Positions 38,901-50,399 of a stretch of 64,000 nt of DNA are shown here, piece by piece. The position numbers and the translations under genes are program-made. Every line of letters starts with the position of its first letter. Position 1 is the stretch's first letter. The notes beneath the pieces are model-generated. The model did no database searches and was not told where the DNA came from. It saw only the letters and a list, made by a program, of their open reading frames with translations. Origin of the DNA: Tubiluchus corallicola (lineage: Eukaryota > Priapulida > Priapulimorpha > Priapulimorphida > Tubiluchidae); the NCBI GenBank assembly GCA_030141605.1, contig JAQGDQ010000130.1:391974-455973 (forward strand), in the 5' to 3' direction.

Positions 38901-41900
38901 TAAAACAAATCTGAATGTCAGCTTCACTTATATGTATTTATAGGTACTAAATTTTGTATCTAAACAAGCTATTTATGCTAGGTCATTAGTCATTACTAAA
39001 TTCTTGTAGGTGCTTAAGATAGTAACATATAAGCAAACTATGCAGATCTTCAGCTAATGAAAAGCAAACTGTTTGAACTGTGGTGAACGAAGATTGCAAA
39101 GTGGAATACAGCATATTTGTTGATAATGGTTTGCTTATTAGTATTAGTGCACAACAATTAGTATTATAGAATTTTAAATTCTTTATAAAAAGTGCAATAT
39201 CTCCTTCATAAACAACCTACTATATAATAAATTTTATTAAATTTTTATTAGAGAAACTCAACGTTTCTACTGCACGCTAGCAGGCATCATCAGGAAATAT
39301 ATAAAGAATGATTTTTATATGTATTAATATTAGTTTGCACTTTTTTCTGAGTGGCAATTCCTAGCCTTGTTTGAAATTATCTGTCCAAAAATGGAAAAAA
39401 CTTCAAGAATTCTTTTTTTATTTTATGTAATAAACTACATAAAATATAAATAACCTTATATGATTTAGAAAAACATTTTGCAGAAGCTCCAGAGTTTTCT
39501 AACACTAGCGCTTTAGCTTAGGGGCATTGTAGAGTTTTAGTAGTAGTGTTTAATTTAAGAAACCCTTGTTAGAATTAATGTAGGCTAAACTTACAATTCC
39601 ACACACACAAGAAATTAATTCATGTAGCAGATGGGCTAGGGTTAAGGTTAGTGTTAGGGATAGGGCTAATGTTAGGGTTAGGGTATTTAAATTGTGTGGG
39701 GAATTTAAACTTCTTCCTTACTGCCGAAAATATTTTTCCTTGAGAATTGGCCTTGATAAGAGATAAGATATTCAGTTTACTTTACACTAGTTATTATACT
39801 CTATAAAAGAAACTGAAAATTCTTTCTTTAATGTTTGCTCTAAACTGACTATTATTTGCTTTTACTGTTTTTTTAGTCACTTCTAGGGTTCTATAATTTA
39901 TAATGACATCTGTGTGAACTTGATAAGTTCTTCAGGAAATTCAATTAATTTCAACAAAAACTGATGCAAACTTGTTTACAATGCCCACTACTGTATACTG
40001 TGCAAACACAACTTTTGTTGATAATGGCAGTTTTAAGGAACTGCATCAACTTTAATGTGGTAATTATCGCTTGAGTGATTGCTGAATTGACAATTGCTGA
40101 CTTGTCTCTTAGGTGCGGAACGGCATATTTCAGTACGAGTCAACAATCGCATCGTAAATTCCAGGAAATGTTTCTATTTCAAGTCAAACATGTAGAGTAC
40201 AAGCCTTTATTTTTTGGCTAGAACTTGACAAACAAAAATTCTTCTTTTTGAATTAACTTGCTAAAACTGAAGAGATTTTATAGCTTCATTGATCTGTAGT
40301 TGAGTACTTTTGGACATAATAGTACAGCAGATAAGCAAAGATGTTGTGCACTTTTTGACAAAAGTGTGAAATTTCCAACTTAGGTAGAAATATCGTAATG
40401 TTTCATTTTGGATATGGAGGGAAATCACATTTGACCTTTGTGGGTTGTCATAGGCCAAATCTGATTTTCCTTCATATCTAAAATGAAACATTACGATATT
40501 TCTACCTATTTTAGAAATTTCACAGTTTTCTCTAAAAATGCACAATTGTTTGTAATATGAAAGCTGATTTGCTGCACCATAAGTGTAAACTGTCAGTTTT
40601 GGTAGGTGCACATTGAATATTTATTTCTAATTTGAACTCATGGATATAAATGAAATCACTACTAGTTACAAGGCAAGTGTAGCTGCTGGTATGAACTTGT
40701 GCATAAATATATGTGTAATTGTGTCATCATCAATAATTGTTGGTTTATTTGGAGTATTTTTTTGGTTTATTTTACTTTGGCTTATCAACACATACACAAG
40801 CTGTGAATCCACTTACACAATGATTTTTATCTACACAGAAAGCTTCAGCTAATAATTTCAATTCAGTATTGTAGCTACTATTAGTATTATGTATAAAAGT
40901 GAAACATCTTAGAAGATTATTCTTGATAATGACAGAAGTTCCAGTCCCGCCAGCTGTTGTGTGCCGAATCATAATTTGCAAAGTACCAAACTGTTTCTGA
41001 AAAGCAATTTAATAGATAATTGTCTCTTTGGAAACCTTAGAAATGATGTTTAATAATCTGAATTGGTGTCTTAGTTTTTATCCATGTCAAGTTTTGGTTG
41101 TGATTAATTTTGTTTTCAATTCTTTAGCTTTAGCTTTTTATTAACAGTAGTAATTGTTTTGATGTTTAAAGTCTCTACATTTGCTTTAGATTACCAATTG
41201 TGCAAGGAGCCACATACGGTTTTCTTTCTCCCATCTTCGCAATTCTGTCTCTTCCTCAGTGGCAGTGTCCGGACGAGGCTGGCATTGAGTTGCTAAATGC
41301 ACAGCAGCGGGATGAACTCTGGCAATCACGAATGAGAGAGGTAAGGAAAGAAGTATAGTGTATAACTCGAACATCCTGCGACCGAAAAATTTGTTTGAGC
41401 TAGACAATATTCATAAGAAAACAAGAGTGAGTCGCTCATCCATGTCGGACAATATACTAATAACACTGCAACCTGTGAAAATGACAAACTGACCCTTTAA
41501 TCAAATATCAAATGACAATTTTTATGAATAATCAAATTAAAATGACTGGTCCGCCTCTATTGTAGTCTGAGGAGCATGGCTATTAGAATTTGGCAAAAAT
41601 AGTATTGTGATCTACCTGAAACCACGTTAAGCCATGTTGTGTGCAGCATTCTCCTAAGGTAATCTAAGGAGAAATCTTAGCATTTTTTTTGAAACTAGCA
41701 GTTAAAATTGTAATGTGGTGCACATTTATTCCAATTTGTATAAAATATTACCTTGGACCTAGAAGTTTCTTTTGCTGAGCGTGATCTTAATCATTAAATT
41801 AATTTAACAACTGCTCAACTAAGAATCGACAATTCATTTCGAATTTATTAAGTTTTTTCTTTGTTTAACTTTGTTATTGCTAGGATTTATTTGACAGATT

Positions 41901-44900
41901 CAAGGTGCAATCATCGTCGCTTCATTCTTTGAGGTGTTTGTTGGTTTTAGTGGAGTCGTCGGCTTGCTCTTGAAATTCATAGGACCACTAGCAATTGCTC
42001 CAACCATCTCTCTCATTGGGCTGAGTTTGTTTGGAGTCGCCGGTAACTTTGCCTCTAAAGAATGGTGGACTGCAATTGCGTAAGTAAATGCTTCTGTACT
42101 GTTGCCATACGAACTGATGACGTGCACCAACTTTGATACATTTAAATCCAAATTAAAAACTTTCTTGTTCTTAAAAATGTTTTTGCGATTCCTAAAGACT
42201 TTCTTAAATAATTTTTTGTGATTTCATATGTAGTTTTAATTGTTTAAATCATGAATTGAATGCTTACTTGTTTGAAATGTTTGCATGCTTCTTAGAGATT
42301 TTTTAGCTTCATATTGCAAGTTTTTTGATATTTTATTTTAAATTGAAAACTCACTAATTTAACTGTTTTATTTTTTCTTGATGTATTTGGACACTTTATA
42401 CATTTTATAACTTTATGTAAATTTGTTATCTTAGTATTATATAATGTTAGAATTGTACCTATTGTAAAGCATGCTAGAGCATATATACATGGATAATCCG
42501 CAATAGAAAAGTAAAATAAACTTAAACTTAAATCTTAAACAGTGTGGTGGAATATTAACTAATTGTTATTTTCATGTAAATGTCTTTAAATATTTTCAGA
42601 AATGAGCAGGTATAGGTCCAGTTTTCCTTTGCTTCTCATGTTCCTGTCCTGAACTTTCCTAGATGTAGAATGATAAGTTTCGTAAATCAAGTTTCTTCTC
42701 TCAGACTTCTTATCTGTGTAATTCTTTACCAGAATTTTTTTTCTGAGTCTTGCTTAGGAAGGGTTATACATAAAAGGACATCACATTTTCACTGACGTAT
42801 GCTCAAAGTGAAAGCTGCCGAGTTTTCAAAAAAGCACATGTTTCATAAAACATTTGATGCACTGTGCTCATTGACTACTCAGCTAGTATACATTTCTCGC
42901 TTAGGGTGCCTGTATGTGCTTAAGGGGAATAATAAACATCTGTTCTTCTTTTTTCTTTTTTCTATGGGAAACTTATCAGCATACAAAGAAGTAAGTGCAA
43001 GTTGTAAAGACTGTTAAGAGATTGTGAATGGAAGTGCAAATCTACAATGAGAGCTTTATATTTCTACTTTATTATGTGTCAGGAGGCACTCCATTATTTT
43101 AAAGTGAATCTTTGTCCGCTTTACTGAACTCCTGTTTAAGTAATGTACTAGTAAGTACCAGTTGAAGTTGAATGCTATTAACTTGGTCAATAGTTTGCAG
43201 ATGATTTTTCCACTTGGTTGGACATGCAGTATTCTGAAAATTGTGTGCAAAATAGAAGTTTATTCATTCTCACTAATAGGTCATTTGTAGTCCAGTAGAA
43301 AGTAGAGAAAGTAAGGAGGACGATACTAAGAGTGGTGTGGTAAATTGCTGTGTGTGTGTGTGTGTGTGTGTGTCTGTAGGCTATGTTAAGAGTTAATTTC
43401 AAATATAAGAGTACTTGCAACACATGAAAGAGCCAGCATCTACTAATCAACATGTTTATTTGAGCACACACATTTCGACTATTACAGTCATTGTCAGTAC
43501 TATAAATCATGCCAAAAAAAGGGAATAATTAGCACATTGATGATAGTAAAATATACAATGGCATAAAATTTCATTACAAATCAACAGATTTTGTTGAAAT
43601 GTAAGGGTGTTCTGCAATACTTTTGAGACGAGGTAATAGCTGAGTGGTGATGGCGTACTTGGAAGGTACAGTTGGTCGTCATCGAATATATTCGGTAATT
43701 GGATGAATGACCACTGGGAAAACATCCTGCCATTAGATGTTTGCAGCAAAGAGCTGAACTTTATAACGTTATAGAAAGGATTTTGTTGTATCCTTTCACA
43801 CACACTGAAACTTGTTTTATTGCAACATTGGTTGATCATATTTTTTTCTATTCTAATAATATTGTTGTATTTTTTTGCAGAACTATTGTACTGATAGCCT
43901 TGTTTTCACAATATTTGCGCAACATCAACCTGCCATTCTGTGGCTACTCCAGAAATACTGGGTGTTCCAAAACATCTATTCCATTCTTCAAATTGTTTCC
44001 TGTAAGTTTTATATCAGTCTTTTAACAAGTCAGAATGCCAGGAGACCTAAAAGTAATTAAACAAAACAAATAATTTTGTTGTGCTAAAGTTGTTAAATTA
44101 ACATATAAATAAAAATGATTTTGATTCTAAATTTATTTATTTAGATTACTAACTTTTAGTTGGGCTAATTAATGTTTAATTAATAAAAAAGCCCGCAATG
44201 AAGAAAAAACACGACATTTCAGTGCACCATTATGAGGCTGTGAGCTGTCTGCAAGTGGAAAAGAAAAAGCACTAACAATAACTAAATAATATTTTTTGGA
44301 TTTTGTTTAAGAAAAAAACACAAAAGGCACTAACAGTTCAAAATATTAAGATGGCAGTGAGGTCAGATCTCAAGAAAGTCTCCAACTTCAAAATCTGTCG
44401 ATTGTAGTTAGCAAAATGTAGGCAATCGTTTATGGTGGATTAAGCAGAAAAGACAAAAAGCTATAAAAGATAGAATGTTGTAAAATGCTGCAGTATTTGT
44501 TACTGGGCCTTCAATACTAAACATTTAAATAACTTAGATAGAAATTGCTTAATTTGTCTGCCTCAAAGCTGTCGCCATTACCTTTTTAATGTAATCTTAG
44601 CAAGACGAAGTTGGATGTGACATGCAATTACCACGGTTGTTATTTTTAACTGTAATTAAAAGAAAAGTTCAATTTGTTTATCTTATTTGTTGCCAGGTGA
44701 TATTAGGCATATCTGTGATTTGGATATTATGTGCAGTATTGACGGCAGCTGGAGCGTTTCCAGAAAATCCAGGCGAGCATGGTTATTGGGCACGTACCGA
44801 TACCAAGATCGAAGTGCTAAAAGAGGCGCCCTGGTTTCGTGTGCCTTACCCATGTGAGTTAATGCATTTTCTTATTTTTTTGTTGCTATTTGTTTTCCAT

Positions 44901-47900
44901 TTGCATTCTGTATACATATAGGAATGCTTATTTGTTGTATGAAAACATGGTTCCATATTTATTAATTTTCTCCTCCATAGATCTTGATCTTCATAGATTT
45001 TTCCCCACCCAACTTATTATTACCCATTATTGGTTTCCTTACTGGGTGTTTACTCTGTTTTTACACTTGTTGACTATTTCTATTTACCTTTTTTGTGTCG
45101 TTGGTCTTGCTATCTGTTTCCTAAGTTTGTTTCTTTATAATTTTTGCTGTGTTTATAGAATCTTTGCAGGTAGAAAAATTCCTTAACTACATTTGCTGTA
45201 GATGCTTATTTAGCAATAAGGGCAACATGTACTGGAAGAAATGGCTTAGTAGTTAAACATGAAAGTGTTGTTAGAACTGTTTACGAATACAACTAATAAT
45301 GCATTAATCGTAAGGAAGTCAATGTGTCTATTAAATGCCCAAATTTTTTTTCACAGAACTTTTAGTCCTTCATGGACTTCGTCAGCTGTAAGGTAGGATA
45401 CAATAATGAAAGTTACAGGTAAAACTACATGTGATATAAAGGTCTACAATGACATTAAAATAAGTACACAATGACATTTTAGTTTAATGTCATTGTACAC
45501 CTTAACTTTCCATGACTTTACATGTATTTTTACCTGTAACTTTTATTATTGTATCTCTGCCTTACAGTTGACTAAGTCCATGATGAATGAAAGCTTCTGT
45601 GAGCAATAAAAAAAATTTGAGACTTAATGGGCACTTTGACTTCTTTACGATTATGACCATGGGAAGTCTCAGAAGAGCATTATCTTATTTTCAAGCTAAC
45701 ACTGTACTAATCATGTATTACGCAAAGATGAAAATGAAAAAGTATGTATCCTATCATAAAAATACTTGCTTTTATATTGATTAAGACTCGCTCGTAGAGT
45801 TATTATTGTTTTGTATTCATTTTAGTACAGTGGGGTAAGCCTACTTACAGTACAGCTGCAGTGTTTGGTATGCTGGCCGGAATAATTGCATCTATTGTAG
45901 AATCTGTTGGCGACTATTATGCTTGTGCACGACTGTCAGGAGCACCACCACCACCTGACCATGCCATCAACCGAGGCATAGGTATGAATCAGTTAAATTA
46001 ATAAAAAAATTAACTGGTATTCACTGTTACATATTACTACACTGAAACAGGATTTTTTAAATTTCTTTATTGAGGTTTTCTTTTTACTGATTTGCTGGTA
46101 AGAATCAGTTTTATGTTGTTATTAATCACTTTGTTTGAACAATAGTGACTTTAAATTAGTGAATGACATTTTATCACTGTAATACTAAGATCTATATCAA
46201 TTTTCAGAGCACTGCTTTTACCAAAGTTCTTTAGCTTTTAAAAATACTCTAAAGCTCTATGCTCATGCGGAAATGCACCAGGTTTTTGATCAGGAGCATT
46301 ATTATCAGTACAATATCGTGTACTGCTAGCATTCTTTATTGATAATTGTTTTCTTAAAGTAAACTTTTATGGTGTTTTGTTTTGTTGTTGTTCTGCAGCA
46401 CTAATGTCAAATATATTTTTCAATTCAGCATAATTGAATAACTTGCTCAATTTTACGACACTCTGGGACTTGGGCTAATAGAAGTTTCTTCATATTTACA
46501 TGTATAGGAATGGAAGGCATCGGTTGCATTCTAGCTGGTTTGTGGGGCAGTGCAAGTGGCACTACTTCATACAGCGAGAACATTGGTGCTATTGGCATAA
46601 CAAAGGTGTGCGAATACTTGACTATATTTACATTGACTTGCATTTATTTACTATTGACTTGGTATCACTAAAACATTAATTTTTTTTTGTACTTTTATGT
46701 ATTTTTTAAGCAAGCTAGGGCACTGAGCCAGGTGATTTTTCTCCTAGCCTACCGAATGCATATAATTGTAACAAGACTGGACCCATCTTTTCATCAGTGA
46801 TTGTTCAGATATTAGATTTTGAAAGATGTTTTATTCACAAGATTCGTATGTCACAAACGTAGTCACGAGGGTCAACAAAATCAACAAAAGAAATGCCGTA
46901 TGGCTGATAAAATGGCCATGAAGCGGTGTTTGTGGTGGTCACATATCCACTTACCCAGCAGACCTAGCTTGCTTTGCATTGGCTGCTAATCACGTTCCAC
47001 TTTACTCTTCTTTGCCCAAGTGCTTTTCTATGACTTTTACAGTCATATAATGTATAACGAACTGAAGTTAGTAGTTTAAGCACAAACCTGCTTTTGATAG
47101 TTAAAAGCTTCACAATTTTTGTAGTTAGCAACTTAAAAGCTAATACTGACAATTCGGTTCTAAGATATAAACTTATGAAAACCTCCGTTCTTCGCTTGAA
47201 GGTGACCAACCTATATAAAGTGATTTTATAGTGATATGTCAGTTTCTAGAGCATTTTGAAAATAGCTGCAACTTTAACCAGTGTGCTGATACAAACCTAC
47301 AGATAAGCCCTGTATTAATTAAGGGGAGTTTTTGCTTACAAACAAACTAGTAGTGAACGAAGCATACTTTACTCATGTTTTAGCTTATGTTCTAGTGACT
47401 GCTCTTTGTCTAGCTTATTTTAACAAATTCTAGGGTAAGCCCCAATAAAATATAATGATATACCGATATTCTACTTGTTTTAGCAGTCACTGGTGCAGTG
47501 GCCAGTGAATGCATATGAAACTAAGTGCAACTGCTTAATTTATTATTGCAGCTTTAAGATTTATGCAATGAAATGGCGAACTTGCAAAAGCCAAATATGT
47601 TGTCTCCTTTCCAGTGAGCTGCATACTATCTCAGGTGAAGGAGGGGGGGGGGGGGCAACATGTGCTGTCTGTCAATTAAATTTAGTTTGACAGTTAACTT
47701 TGCAACAGCATTGTGCAATTTTTACGGGTATTTGACTTGCATTTCTAAAAATATCAAAGCTTACTATTATGTTTTACAGGTTGGTAGTAGACGAGTCATT
47801 CAAATAGCTGCAGCCTGTATGATTGTGTTAGGCACGCTGGGAAAATTTGGAGCATTGTTTGTCACAATTCCTGATCCTATAGTAGGTAAAGAAGCTAATA

Positions 47901-50149
47901 ATACTGCTTATAATTAGGCTTATAATTTTGTAGATTTGTTTGCATGTGCATTTGTTTAACATGCTTGATGGAAATTTGTAACAGCTTTGCTCAGAATTAG
48001 CTTATTATTGAATTTAGCAGTTTAAAGTTGATTGTTATGCCAATTATGTTTGGTTGACGATTCTTTTCATTATTTGTGTTTTTTTGAGGTGGCATGTTCT
48101 GTGTTGTGTTTGGAATGGTGACTGCTGTCGGAATGTCCAACTTACAGTACGTGGATCTCAATTCGTCTCGTAATCTCTTCATTCTGGGTTTTTCATACAT
48201 CTTTGGGCTGGTATTGCCAATGTGGCTGGCTGAAAACCCTCACGTTGTCAACACAGGTCGGTAATAATGTCTTGTTTGTTTTGCGCTCTTGAATCATGAG
48301 TAATGCCTAAATCATTTTAATTACTATTGTTGCTTTGAGGCATGAGAAATAGCTGGTGTGTTCTTGATTTTTGGAGAATTTTAACAGTAACAGGCTGACA
48401 CACATTTAATGGGAATGACGTGTGGTCACTGTTATTTGATATTCACTCTGGTTGGTAGTATCCATAAACTTTGGCTGTTTACCTCATACGAGGATGAATA
48501 TACATGTGTTCTCATGCTGGTTCAGCAGTTCATATTGAGGTAGGTTCCAGTTACGCTACACACATCTCATCGAGTAGGCCCTGCTTTGGATTCTGGTCTG
48601 CAGTGTGTCGAAGGATATCTGGTTCTGGTCTGTTCGTTAGTTTTTAGTATTGTTTATTGCGAGCTTCCAGCTATGATAATTTTATATTTTACAGGCAGCG
48701 AGGTGTTTGATCAAATCGTGACAGTGTTATTTAGTACCAGTATGTTTGTTGGAGGATTTATGGGATTCATTTTGGATAACACTATACCAGGTAAACTTAT
48801 ACCAGCATTATATCCTCATAATACATACATTAGGTGAACTTGTCATGCTTTTTTATTGACTACTGTAAAGCTGGTTTGTTGTTTCCATGCTAAATTTTTG
48901 GCTACTGAGCAGCACAACCAGTTTCATTTTCTGCTTTTTACGTATTTTTTCAGTTTCTCATAGCTCATAGCTCAACAGCTTCCTACAGCTTATTAGTTTA
49001 TTAGCTGTCGCTTTTGTGATAACATGTTATATTTGAGAAGTGTTAGAAGTCAATCAATATACTAGCATCTGTTTTGAAACTGCATAACTAATAGATAGTC
49101 TGTTTTAAACAGTAGGCTTGTACTTTGATACATTGTTTTAATGACGCCAAAATAAGCCAAATTCTAGTGCTGCCATAATTATCTAACATTAGTGGTGCTG
49201 TCTTTGCAGTGTGTATTAAAAACAGTGTGATTTTGCTTGAAGTGTTTACTCTGTGGCTTTACTGCAAAATTCACGATAATTTCTAAAATTTCTACAAATT
49301 TTTTTCCGGGTGCACTGTAGGTTAAATTCTGTTTTGGGCTGACTTAATTTAAACTGTAAAGTTAACATTATGATTAGTTGTTATGAATTGATAATTTCGA
49401 AATCAACTGCAAATGACTATATCATGTCCTTTAATCTCACGTATAGATTAGTTGCCGCTTAACAAAACCACAGATAATAAAACCAGCAACTTTTAGAACC
49501 ATTTAAGCATTATCCAGAGTTACCACAATAGAAACTGTTGTTGAGAAGATTTGGTTAATAAGCCGTTTAACAAGACCACATTTGTCAATAAGCTGCTACA
49601 AAAACAAGAGCAAGAGCTATCTTTTTATGATACACAGTTGAAATCTAAGTCCTGATTCCTACATTCACCGCTGTTTAGCCAAAGTCACATTGGAAGTTAA
49701 AGTCGATCGTTTCGCCATAACCGGTTTGCATGTACAGCTGCTAGAGTTTAGTCTGTTGCACTTTAAGTCATTGAGGCTTTCCTCTGTTGAGGAATCTTTG
49801 CCAAATTCAGGGGATCACTTGTTCTCTCAGAGGATGTCTCTGTTTACCTGAACTCAGCTGTTTTTGCATTTTTTCAGGTACACTAAAGGAGAGAGGTTTA
49901 CTCGAATGGCGCAGACATCTTCAAATGGCTGGTAGTGGTGAAAGTGCTGACTCCTCTTGTTATGATTTCCCATGTTTCATGGACTGGGTACGAAAAGTGC
50001 GGTGGTTTAGGTATGTGCCAGTGTGTCCGACCTTTAAACTCGATCTTTTCTCCATTCACAAGTTAAGAAAAACAAAAGCATCCGAAGATTCAGAAACACA
50101 TTCTCCAGGGTTAATTAATCGCGGATTTAGTGACCAAACTAAGTTATAG
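32966..50149 (+). CDS. SLC23: SLC23 family sodium-coupled nucleobase/ascorbate transporter
   Basis: Plasma-membrane permease of the NAT/SLC23 family. Coding exons: 32966-33001, 36550-36663, 36960-37106, 37720-37874, 41190-41340, 41898-42079, 43881-44001, 44697-44853, 45826-45981, 46508-46605, 47780-47885, 48089-48256, 48695-48790, 49878-50149. They sum to 1,959 nt, 652 aa, similar to human SVCT2. Residues 1-85 are a hydrophilic N-terminus. The TM1 QH motif is at 99-100 ([17 protein letters not shown]). TM8 carries [19 protein letters not shown]. The family signature [11 protein letters not shown] lies at 429-439, followed by VGSRRVIQ. Then come [14 protein letters not shown] and [11 protein letters not shown], and a C-terminal tail of about 85 aa. 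Glu430 replaces the Pro found at this place in vertebrate ascorbate transporters, which favours a nucleobase substrate. Introns hold MITEs, LINE scraps and hairpins. The 3'-most exon has a stop at 50147. Confidence 0.95.
33450..34026 (-). mobile_element. Non-LTR retrotransposon (LINE) 3' remnant
   Basis: Minus-strand frame 34026-33706 begins [13 protein letters not shown] and continues [13 protein letters not shown] and [20 protein letters not shown]. This is the pattern at the end of CR1/RTE/jockey-type reverse transcriptases. After a frameshift near 33760 the reading resumes as [20 protein letters not shown] and ends at a TAG near 33673. Sequence below that is probable 3'UTR. The copy is 5'-truncated and frameshifted, hence dead. 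Confidence 0.85.
35620..36085 (+). repeat. Dispersed repeat, arm A of inverted pair
   Basis: Matches the reverse complement of 38507-38960 over about 450 bp with moderate divergence. Shared blocks include ATTCAGATTTGTCTTA, AAAATATTTGGCAGCATCC, GTCCACTCATTTTTC and GTAGTGGCTGTCAG. Translated frames of the two arms are similar only because the DNA is; I see no known protein. Confidence 0.8.
37934..38305 (+). mobile_element. MITE family A, copy 4
   Basis: Left end decayed (ACACTTCACAGTTTTG). Right end is intact: GAACTGTGAAAAGGCTTATT. Internal AGGTCAAAGGTTAAGTG and CACTTAACCTTTGACC are inverse complements. Lies 60 bp downstream of SLC23 exon 4, in the same orientation as copy 1. Confidence 0.85.
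38507..38960 (-). repeat. Dispersed repeat, arm B of inverted pair
   Basis: Reverse-complement copy of 35620-36085, located in SLC23 intron 4. The two arms bracket exons 2 to 4. Confidence 0.8.
39600..39735 (+). repeat. Dispersed repeat with degenerate TTAGGG array, copy 1
   Basis: GGGTTAAGGTTAGTGTTAGGGATAGGG and related units, about seven degenerate telomere-like hexamers, followed by GGGTATTTAAATTGTGTGG. The same array plus the same 3' flank recurs at 62.03-62.15 kb, so this is a copied element rather than a chance interstitial telomere. Located in SLC23 intron 4. Confidence 0.75.
40312..40586. repeat. Long imperfect hairpin in SLC23 intron 4
   Basis: The core arms 40381-40426 and 40462-40507 are complementary over 46 bp with about three mismatches, the first 29 bp perfectly, around a loop of roughly 35 bases. 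Weaker pairing extends outward to about 40312 and 40586 (TGTGAAATTTC against GAAATTTCACAG). Probably a foldback MITE; the stem would also form in the SLC23 pre-mRNA. Confidence 0.85.
40880..40970 (+). repeat. Fragment of dispersed repeat family B
   Basis: GATTATTCTTGATAATGACAGAAGTTCCAGTC resembles ATTATTCTTGATAGCGAGCAAGTTCCAACC near 10.87 kb, which in turn shares its next 40 bases with 48.55-48.61 kb. Short and diverged. Confidence 0.45.
42094..42540 (+). mobile_element. LINE-type retrotransposon 3' remnant
   Basis: Starting 15 bases inside SLC23 intron 6, a plus-strand frame reads [18 protein letters not shown] then LKTFLFL. This is the usual extreme C-terminus of CR1-like ORF2 proteins. 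It is followed by AT-rich 3'UTR and a short AAACTTAAACTTAAATCTTAAAC tail typical of these elements. 5'-truncated, non-functional. Confidence 0.65.
43349..43373. repeat. (TG)n microsatellite
   Basis: About twelve TG units in SLC23 intron 6. Confidence 0.95.
45339..45617. repeat. Foldback (hairpin) MITE in SLC23 intron 8
   Basis: The two halves are inverse complements over about 125 bp each: ATACAATAATGAAAGTTACA on the left against TGTAACTTTTATTATTGTAT on the right, with a palindromic centre built on AATGACATT. The outer ends are poly-T and poly-A. No ORF. It ends about 210 bp before SLC23 exon 9. Confidence 0.85.
47643..47655 (+). repeat. Poly-G run
   Basis: Thirteen consecutive G residues preceded by further G-rich bases, 125 bp upstream of SLC23 exon 11; could form a G-quadruplex-like structure in the transcript. 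Confidence 0.9.
48400..48615 (+). repeat. Dispersed repeat family B, copy in SLC23 intron 12
   Basis: Counterpart of 10.69-10.96 kb, with CGAGTAGGCCCTGCTTTGGA and TCTGCAGTGTG as the clearest shared blocks. Ends about 80 bp before SLC23 exon 13. Confidence 0.5.
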
Positions 50150-50365
50150 CAATTCCTAAATACAAATACTGTATTTTTATAATTAGGCCACACTCTTTTG
50201 TCTAATTGTTTATTTGATTTTTTATACTGATGACTATTTTTTGTAATTATTTATATAATGGTAAGCATTAACATTTTGTCACTATCGCATGTCTTAGTAT
50301 CACTGAAAGTATTTTTAAATATAATATTTTTACTCATCATAATTTTGTTTGTTGATAATCAGGAG

Positions 50366-50399
50366 AATAAACTGTTTGTGTAAATAGAATTATAATAAA
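50366..50399 (+). terminator. SLC23 polyadenylation signals
   Basis: AATAAA at 50366-50371 and again at 50394-50399, about 220-250 bases past the stop codon, giving a short 3'UTR. Confidence 0.7.

Noticed and set aside
43187-43510. 107-codon minus-strand ORF with HTHTHTHT run
   Set aside because: Produced by reading through the (TG)n microsatellite.
44890-45186. 98-codon plus-strand hydrophobic ORF after SLC23 exon 8
   Set aside because: Intronic poly-T-rich sequence; SLC23 exon order is complete without it and no family motif is present.
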